Below are positions 48,201 through 55,200 of a stretch of 55,200 nt of DNA, in pieces. Made by a program: the position numbers and the translations under genes. The notes below the pieces were generated by a model. That model ran no database searches. It worked only from the letters and a program-made list of their open reading frames with translations, and had not been told where the DNA came from. How positions within the stretch are numbered: position 1 is the stretch's first letter; every line of letters begins with the position of its first letter. The stretch is from Steinernema hermaphroditum (lineage: Eukaryota; Nematoda; Chromadorea; Rhabditida; Steinernematidae), in the NCBI GenBank assembly GCA_030435675.1, contig JAUCMV010000017.1:1-55200 (forward strand), given 5' to 3'.

Positions 48201-51200
48201 GTTCTACAAGATCCAATCATAAAAATGCTATGGTACTTTGGAGCAGGAGGGTCAGATGCAGAACTCTTTGTATGAACAAGGCCCTATCTGTCTCGAATTG
48301 AAAGTTTTGCAGGAAACTAAGATAGTCCACAGTAAATCCAACGAGAGCAGGCGCGTTCGATCAGGCTCGTGCAGTTCTACAAGATCCAATCATAAAAATG
48401 ATATGGTACTTTGGAGCAGGAGGGTCAGATGCAGAAATCTTTGTATGAACAAGGCCCTATCTGTCTCGAATTGAAAGTTTTGCAGGAAACTAAGATAGTC
48501 CACAGGAAATCCAACGAGAGTAGGCGCGTTCGATCAGGCTCGTGCAGTTCTACAAGATCCAATCATAAAAATGATATGGTACTTTGGAGCAGGAGGGTCA
48601 GATGCAGAGCTTTTGGTATGAGCAAGGGCCCTGCTGTCTCGAATTGAAAGTTTTGCAGGAAACTAAGATAGTCCACAGTAATCCCAACGGGAATAGGCGC
48701 GTTCGATCAGGCTCGTGCAGTTCTACAAGATCCACTCATAAAAATGATATGGTACTTTGGAGCAGGAGGGTCAGATGCAGAGCTTTTGGTATGAGCAAGG
48801 GCCCTGCTGTCTCGAATTGAAAGTTTTGCAGGAAACTAAGATAGTCCACAGTAAATCCAACGGGAATAGGCGCGTTCGATCAGGCTCGTGAAGTTCTACA
48901 AGATCCAATCATAAAAATGATATGGTACTTTGGAGCAGGAGGGTCAGATGCAGAAATCTTTGTATGAACAAGGCCCTATCTGTCTCGAATTGAAAGTTTT
49001 GCAGGAAACTAAGATAGTCCACAGGAATCCCAACGGGAATAGGCGCGTTCGATCAGGCTCGTGCAGTTCTACAAGATCCAATCATAAAAATGCTATGGTA
49101 CTTTGGAGCAGGAGGGTCAGATGCAGAGCTTTTGGTATGAGCAAGGCCCTATCTGTCTCGAATTGAAAGTTTTGCAGGAAACTAAGATAGTCCACAGGAA
49201 ATCCAACAAGAGTAGGCGCGTTCGATCAGGCTCGTGCAGTTCTACAAGATCCAATCATAAAAATGCTATGGTACTTTGGAGCAGGAGGGTCAGATGCAGA
49301 ACTCTTTGTATGAACAAGGCCCTATCTGTCTCGAATTGAAAGTTTTGCAGGAAACTAAGATAGTCCACAGTAAATCCAACGAGAGCAGGCGCGTTCGATC
49401 AGGCTCGTGCAGTTCTACAAGATCCAATCATAAAAATGCTATGGTACTTTGGAGCAGGAGGGTCAGATGCAGAACTCTTTGTATGAACAAGGCCCTATCT
49501 GTCTCGAATTGAAAGTTTTGCAGGAAACTAAGATAGTCCACAGTAATCCCAACGGGAATAGGCGCGTTCGATCAGGCTCGTGCAGTTCTACAAGATCCAA
49601 TCATAAAAATGCTATGGTACTTTGGAGCAGGAGGGTCAGATGCAGAACTCTTTGTATGAACAAGGCCCTATCTGTCTCGAATTGAAAGTTTTGCAGGAAA
49701 CTAAGATAGTCCACAGGAATCCCAACGGGAATAGGCGCGTTCGATCAGGCTCGTGCAGTTCTACAAGATCCAATCATAAAAATGCTATGGTACTTTGGAG
49801 CAGGAGGGTCAGATGCAGAGCTTTTGGTATGAGCAAGGCCCTATCTGTCTCGAATTGAAAGTTTTGCAGGAAACTAAGATAGTCCACAGGAATCCTAACG
49901 GGAATAGGCGCGTTCGATCAGGCTCGTGCAGTTCTACAAGATCCAATCATAAAAATGCTATGGTACTTTGGAGCAGGAGGGTCAGATGCAGAGCTTTTGG
50001 TATGAGCAAGGGCCCTGCTGTCTCGAATTGAAAGTTTTGCAGGAAACTAAGATAGTCCACAGGAAATCCAACAAGAGTAGGCGCGTTCGATCAGGCTCGT
50101 GCAGTTCTACAAGATCCAATCATAAAAATGCTATGGTACTTTGGAGCAGGAGGGTCAGATGCAGAACTCTTTGTATGAACAAGGCCCTATCTGTCTCGAA
50201 TTGAAAGTTTTGCAGGAAACTAAGATAGTCCACAGTAATCCCAACGGGAATAGGCGCGTTCGATCAGGCTCGTGCAGTTCTACAAGATCCAATCATAAAA
50301 ATGCTATGGTACTTTGGAGCAGGAGGGTCAGATGCAGAACTCTTTGTATGAACAAGGCCCTATCTGTCTCGAATTGAAAGTTTTGCAGGAAACTAAGATA
50401 GTCCACAGTAATCCCAACGGGAATAGGCGCGTTCGATCAGGCTCGTGCAGTTCTACAAGATCCAATCATAAAAATGCTATGGTACTTTGGAGCAGGAGGG
50501 TCAGATGCAGAACTCTTTGTATGAACAAGGCCCTATCTGTCTCGAATTGAAAGTTTTGCAGGAAACTAAGATAGTCCACAGTAATCCCAACGGGAATAGG
50601 CGCGTTCGATCAGGCTCGTGCAGTTCTACAAGATCCAATCATAAAAATGCTATGGTACTTTGGAGCAGGAGGGTCAGATGCAGAACTCTTTGTATGAACA
50701 AGGCCCTATCTGTCTCGAATTGAAAGTTTTGCAGGAAACTAAGATAGTCCACAGTAAATCCAACGAGAGTAGGCGCGTTCGATCAGGCTCGTGCAGTTCT
50801 ACAAGATCCAATCATAAAAATGCTATGGTACTTTGGAGCAGGAGGGTCAGATGCAGAACTCTTTGTATGAACAAGGCCCTATCTGTCTCGAATTGAAAGT
50901 TTTGCAGGAAACTAAGATAGTCCACAGTAATCCCAACGGGAATAGGCGCGTTCGATCAGGCTCGTGCAGTTCTACAAGATCCACTCATAAAAATGATATG
51001 GTACTTTGGAGCAGGAGGGTCAGATGCAGAGCTTTTGGTATGAGCAAGGGCCCTGCTGTCTGGAATTGAAAGTTTTGCAGGAAACTAAGATAGTCCACAG
51101 GAAATCCAACAAGAGTAGGCGCGTTCGATCAGGCTCGTGCAGTTCTACAAGATCCAATCATAAAAATGCTATGGTACTTTGGAGCAGGAGGGTCAGATGC

Positions 51201-52352
51201 AGAACTCTTTGTATGAACAAGGCCCTATCTGTCTCGAATTGAAAGTTTTGCAGGAAACTAAGATAGTCCACAGGAATCCCAACGGGAATAGGCGCGTTCG
51301 ATCAGGCTCGTGCAGTTCTACAAGATCCAATCATAAAAATGCTATGGTACTTTGGAGCAGGAGGGTCAGATGCAGAGCTTTTGGTATGAGCAAGGGCCCT
51401 GCTGTCTCGAATTGAAAGTTTTGCAGGAAACTAAGATAGTCCACAGTAAATCCAACGAGAGTAGGCGCGTTCGATCAGGCTCGTGCAGTTCTACAAGATC
51501 CAATCATAAAAATGCTATGGTACTTTGGAGCAGGAGGGTCAGATGCAGAACTCTTTGTATGAACAAGGCCCTATCTGTCTCGAATTGAAAGTTTTGCAGG
51601 AAACTAAGATAGTCCACAGTAATCCCAACGGGAATAGGCGCGTTCGATCAGGCTCGTGCAGTTCTACAAGATCCAATCATAAAAAATTTGGAGCGGGAGG
51701 GGTCAGATGCATAACTCTTTGTATGAACAAGGCCCTAACTGTCTCGAATTGAAAGTTTTGCAGGAAACTAAGATAGTCCACAGGAAATCCAACAAGAGTA
51801 GGCGCGTTCGATCAGGCTCGTGCAGTTCTACAAGATCCACTCATAAAAATGATATGGTACTTTGGAGCAGGAGGGTCAGATGCAGAGCTTTTGGTATGAG
51901 CAAGGGCCCTGCTGTCTCGAATTGAAAGTTTTGCAGGAAACTAAGATAGTCCACAGGAAATCCAACAAGAGTAGGCGCGTTCGATCAGGCTCGTGCAGTT
52001 CTACAAGATCCATTCATAAAAATGCTATGGTACTTTGGAGCAGGAGGGTCAGATGCAGAGCTTTTGGTATGAGCAAGGGCCCTGCTGTCTCGAATTGAAA
52101 GTTTTGCAGGAAACTAAGATAGTCCACAGTAAATCCAACGAGAGTAGGCGCGTTCGATCAGGCTCGTGCAGTTCTACAAGATCCAATCATAAAAATGCTA
52201 TGGTACTTTGGAGCAGGAGGGTCAGATGCAGAACTCTTTGTATGAACAAGGCCCTATCTGTCTCGAATTGAAAGTTTTGCAGGAAACTAAGATAGTCCAC
52301 AGTAATCCCAACGGGAATAGGCGCGTTCGATCAGGCTCGTGCAGTTCTACAA
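45269..52352. repeat. Array zone E: second copy of the segmental duplication, with later changes
   Basis: Forty-one units. The offset to the first copy is 7,415 bp at the left and 7,242 after one unit is lost at 45788-45960 (its left end has the private AGGGCCAG, its right end the AGTAAATCCAACGGG of the next unit). It becomes 8,453 after a seven-unit expansion near 47.5-49.2 kb, then 7,761 after loss of four units near 50.6 kb. A base change private to this copy, GAGAGCAGG for GAGAGTAGG, is present in three units (near 47481, 48347 and 49385), showing amplification after the duplication. Confidence 0.8.
46480..49420. repeat. Internal re-amplification inside the second copy (11-unit, 1,903-bp step)
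   Basis: Six consecutive unit types from 46480 (AGAAATCTTTG with AGGAAATCC) to 47517 recur in the same order from 48383, shifted by 1,903 bp (11 units). The three GAGAGCAGG units lie within this interval and are absent from the first copy near 40.2 kb, so the step happened after the 7.4-kb duplication. One unit here has a unique substitution, GTGAAGTTC for GTGCAGTTC at 48891. Confidence 0.7.
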
Positions 52353-53382
52353 GATCCAATCATAAAAATTTTGGAGCGGGAGGGGTCAGATGCATAACTC
52401 TTTGTATGAACAAGGCCCTAACTGTCTCGAATTGAAAGTTTTGCAGGAAACTAAGATAGTCCACAGGAATCCCAACGGGAATAGGCGCGTTCGATCAGGC
52501 TCGTGCAGTTCTACAAGATCCAATCATAAAAATGCTATGGTACTTTAGAGCAGGAGGGTCAGATGCAGAACTCTTTGTATGAACAAGGCCCTATCTGTCT
52601 CGAATTGAAAGTTTTGCAGGAAACTAAGATAGTCCACAGGAATCCCAACGGGAATAGGCGCGTTCGATCAGGCTCGTGCAGTTCTACAAGATCCAATCAT
52701 AAAAATGATATGGTACTTTGGAGCAGGAGGGTCAGATGCAGAACTCTTTGTATGAACAAGGCCCTATCTGTCTCGAATTGAAAGTTTTGCAGGAAACTAA
52801 GATAGTCCACAGTAATCCCAACGGGAATAGGCGCGTTCGATCAGGCTCGTGCAGTTCTACAAGATCCAATCATAAAAATGCTATGGTACTTTGGAGCAGG
52901 AGGGGTCAGATGCATAACTCTTTGTATGAACAAGGCCCTAACTGTCTCGAATTGAAAGTTTTGCAGGAAACTAAGATAGTCCACAGGAATCCCAACGGGA
53001 ATAGGCGCGTTCGATCAGGCTCGTGCAGTTCTACAAGATCCAATCATAAAAATGCTATGGTACTTTAGAGCAGGAGGGTCAGATGCAGAACTCTTTGTAT
53101 GAACAAGGCCCTATCTGTCTCGAATTGAAAGTTTTGCAGGAAACTAAGATAGTCCACAGGAATCCCAACGGGAATAGGCGCGTTCGATCAGGCTCGTGCA
53201 GTTCTACAAGATCCAATCATAAAAATGATATGGTACTTTGGAGCAGGAGGGTCAGATGCAGAACTCTTTGTATGAACAAGGCCCTATCTGTCTCGAATTG
53301 AAAGTTTTGCAGGAAACTAAGATAGTCCACAGTAATCCCAACGGGAATAGGCGCGTTCGATCAGGCTCGTGCAGTTCTACAA

Positions 53383-53547
53383 GATCCAATCATAAAAATG
53401 CTATGGTACTTTGGAGCAGGAGGTGATGCAGAATTTTATGACAAGGCCCTATCTGTCTCGAATTGAAAGTTTTGCAGGAAACTAAGATAGTCCACAGTAA
53501 TCCCAACGGGAATAGGCGCGTTCGATCAGGCTCGTGCAGTTCTACAA
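53383..53547. repeat. Shortened 165-bp unit with two microdeletions
   Basis: The unit reads AGGAGGTGATGCAGAATTTT then ATGACAAGGCCC, losing GTCA from the AGGGTCAGATG block and several bases around CTCTTTGTATGAAC. It sits between two otherwise regular units and has no counterpart elsewhere in the window. Confidence 0.85.
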
Positions 53548-54743
53548 GATCCAATCATAAAAATTGGAGGGGGGAGATGCATAACTCTTTGTATGAACAA
53601 GGCCCTAACTGTCTCGAATTGAAAGTTTTGCAGGAAACTAAGATAGTCCACAGGAATCCCAACGGGAATAGGCGCGTTCGATCAGGCTCGTGCAGTTCTA
53701 CAAGATCCAATCATAAAAATGCTATGGTACTTTAGAGCAGGAGGGTCAGATGCAGAACTCTTTGTATGAACAAGGCCCTATCTGTCTCGAATTGAAAGTT
53801 TTGCAGGAAACTAAGATAGTCCACAGGAATCCCAACGGGAATAGGCGCGTTCGATCAGGCTCGTGCAGTTCTACAAGATCCAATCATAAAAATGCTATGG
53901 TACTTTGGAGCAGGAGGGTCAGATGCAGAGCTTTTGGTATGAGCAAGGGCCCTGCTGTCTCGAATTGAAAGTTTTGCAGGAAACTAAGATAGTCCACAGG
54001 AAACCCAACAAGAGTAGGCGCGTTCGATCAGGCTCGTGCAGTTCTACAAGATCCACTCATAAAAATGATATGGTACTTTGGAGCAGGAGGGTCAGATGCA
54101 GAGCTTTTGGTATGAGCAAGGGCCCTGCTGTCTCGAATTGAAAGTTTTGCAGGAAACTAAGATAGTCCACAGGAAATCCAACAAGAGTAGGCGCGTTCGA
54201 TCAGGCTCGTGCAGTTCTACAAGATCCAATCATAAAAATGCTATGGTACTTTGGAGCAGGAGGGTCAGATGCAGAGCTTTTGGTATGAGCAAGGGCCCTT
54301 GCTGTCTCGAATTGAAAGTTTTGCAGGAAACTAAGATAGTCCACAGTAAATCCAACGAGAGTAGGCGCGTTCGATCAGGCTCGTGCAGTTCTACAAGATC
54401 CAATCATAAAAATGCTATGGTACTTTGGAGCAGGAGGGTCAGATGCAGAACTCTTTGTATGAACAAGGCCCTATCTGTCTCGAATTGAAAGTTTTGCAGG
54501 AAACTAAGATAGTCCACAGTAATCCCAACGGGAATAGGCGCGTTCGATCAGGCTCGTGCAGTTCTACAAGATCCAATCATAAAAATGCTATGGTTCTTTG
54601 GAGCAGGAGGGGTCAGATGCATAACTCTTTGTATGAACAAGGCCCTAACTGTCTCGAATTGAAAGTTTTGCAGGAAACTAAGATAGTCCACAGGAATCCC
54701 AACGGGAATAGGCGCGTTCGATCAGGCTCGTGCAGTTCTACAA

Positions 54744-54907
54744 GATCCAATCATAAAAATGCTATGGTACTTTAGAGCAGGAGGGTCAGATTTGCCATGA
54801 ACAAGGCCCTATCTGTCTGGAATTGAAAGTTTTGCAGGAAACTAAGATAGTCCACAGGAATCCCAACGGGAATAGGCGCGTTCGATCAGGCTCGTGCAGT
54901 TCTACAA
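54744..54907. repeat. Shortened 164-bp unit with deletion in V2
   Basis: The unit reads GGGTCAGATTTGCCATGAAC where GGGTCAGATGCAGAACTCTTTGTATGAAC is usual in two segments, a net loss of nine bases. It also carries TACTTTAGAGC and CTGGAATTG. The CTGGAATTG change is seen otherwise only near 51061. Confidence 0.8.
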
Positions 54908-55200
54908 GATCCAATCATAAAAATGATATGGTACTTTGGAGCAGGAGGGTCAGATGCAGAACTCTTTGTATGAACAAGGCCCTATCTGTCTCGAATTGAA
55001 AGTTTCGCAGGAAACTAAGATAGTCCACAGTAATCCCAACGGGAATAGGCGCGTTCGATCAGGCTCGTGCAGTTCTACAAGATCCAATCATAAAAATGCT
55101 ATGGTACTTTGGAGCAAGAGGGTCAGATGCAGAACTCTTTGCACGAACAAGGCCCTATCTGTCTCGAATTGAAAGTTTTGCAGGAAACTAAGATAGTCCA

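Larger units (their letters stand above)
1..55200. repeat. 173-bp tandem satellite array, 318 near-full units plus two partial ones
   Basis: The full window is a head-to-tail array in a single orientation. Unit starts, taken at GATCCAATCATAAAAATG, occur at 1, 174, 347, 520 and so on to 55081. Most spacings are exactly 173 bp and a minority are 174 bp; true outliers are listed separately. Unit G+C is about 45% (78 of 173 bases in the commonest form). Nearly invariant blocks are unit positions 20-50, 81-121 and 140-173; variation sits at 7, 19, 53-80 and 122-139. No other sequence class interrupts the array. The length fits one nucleosome plus a linker, typical of eukaryotic centromeric or heterochromatic satellites, which is an inference. 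I do not recognise the monomer as a named family. No stretch of more than 300 bases holds anything other than this repeat. Confidence 0.99.
52353..55200. repeat. Array zone F: three-unit repeat with frequent small deletions, window right end
   Basis: Sixteen units and a 120-bp partial. A three-unit order recurs: a unit with GCATAACTC and CCTAACTG (starts 52353, 52863, 53548, 54570), a unit with TACTTTAGAGC in place of TACTTTGGAGC (52517, 53037, 53704, 54744), then a GTATG unit with AGTAATCCC (52690, 53210, 54908). Several units are shortened: 53383 (165 bp, AGGAGGTGATGCAGAATTTT), 53548 (156 bp) and 54744 (164 bp, CAGATTTGCCATG). Further private changes appear near 54818 (CTGGAATTG), 55007 (TTTCGCAGG), 55115 (GCAAGAGGG) and 55143 (GCACGAAC). 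This is the most degraded part of the window. Confidence 0.85.

Noticed and set aside
29..55172. Recurring 78-, 136- and 194-codon open frames on the + strand as protein genes
   Set aside because: They start at TTG within the repeat, overlap their neighbours by about 64 bp, and follow from a 173-bp unit with few stops. The frame shifts at every unit, the main variants in V2 and V3 change amino acids freely, and small indels are tolerated everywhere.
1..55200. CRISPR array
   Set aside because: The period is 173 bp, the repeat fills the whole unit, and there are no unique spacers. The two variable segments take only a handful of recurring states.
1..55200. rDNA spacer subrepeats, telomere or subtelomere motif
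   Set aside because: No rRNA gene sequence, no short telomeric motif and no unique flank occurs in 55 kb. Intergenic spacer subrepeat runs are not expected to be this long without a gene.
1..55200. Transposable element or LTR structure
   Set aside because: No terminal repeats, reverse transcriptase, integrase or transposase motifs are present in any frame, and all units have the same orientation.
1..55200. Bacterial or phage defence or reverse-transcriptase non-coding RNA array
   Set aside because: No associated protein gene lies in the window, and an array of more than 300 units of 173 bp would be exceptional in such genomes. Species assignment from outside data could reopen this.

Overview
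The whole window is one uninterrupted, head-to-tail tandem satellite array. The repeat unit is 173 bp (about 45% G+C), with a frequent 174-bp length class. Taking the G of GATCC as unit position 1, base 1 of the window is unit position 1. There are 318 near-full-length units, one 63-bp truncated unit (25324-25386), and a partial unit of 120 bp at the right edge (55081-55200). All units have the same orientation. I see no flanking unique sequence, no protein-coding gene, no RNA gene I can defend, no transposon and no CRISPR array. The open frames that appear in every unit are by-products of the repeat: 173 is not a multiple of 3, so the frame shifts at each unit and closes after about 78 codons. 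It runs on only through the occasional 174-bp unit.

Organism: the sequence alone does not identify it, and I do not recognise the monomer as a named satellite family. A nucleosome-sized unit in an array longer than 55 kb, with local higher-order repeats, is typical of eukaryotic centromeric, pericentromeric or subtelomeric heterochromatin. A eukaryotic satellite is therefore the best inference. A bacterial, phage or organellar source would be very unusual.

Layout: variation is concentrated in two short segments of the unit, V2 (about 53-80) and V3 (about 122-139), plus single sites at 7 and 19. Runs of unit types define eight zones: A 1-3293 (19 units, mixed, GTATG forms); B1 3294-7822 (26 units, GCATG forms with about 520-bp periodicity); B2 7823-17362 (55 units, a 6-unit higher-order repeat of about 1,040 bp); B3 17363-31446 (81 units plus the truncated one, very homogeneous, with a 692-bp 4-unit repeat near 27.6-29.2 kb); C 31447-40102 (50 units, GATATGG and CTTTTGG forms); D 40103-45268 (30 units); E 45269-52352 (41 units, a second copy of 37854-44588); F 52353-55200 (16 units plus a partial, a 3-unit repeat with many small deletions).

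History that can be read from the sequence: a tandem duplication of 7,415 bp (43 units) is marked by shared private substitutions and a chimeric 172-bp junction unit. It was followed by one-unit and four-unit deletions and a seven-unit expansion inside the second copy. The centre of the window is the most homogeneous part and the right end the most degraded, as expected from ongoing unequal exchange or replication-based turnover, with the right end perhaps nearer an array edge.
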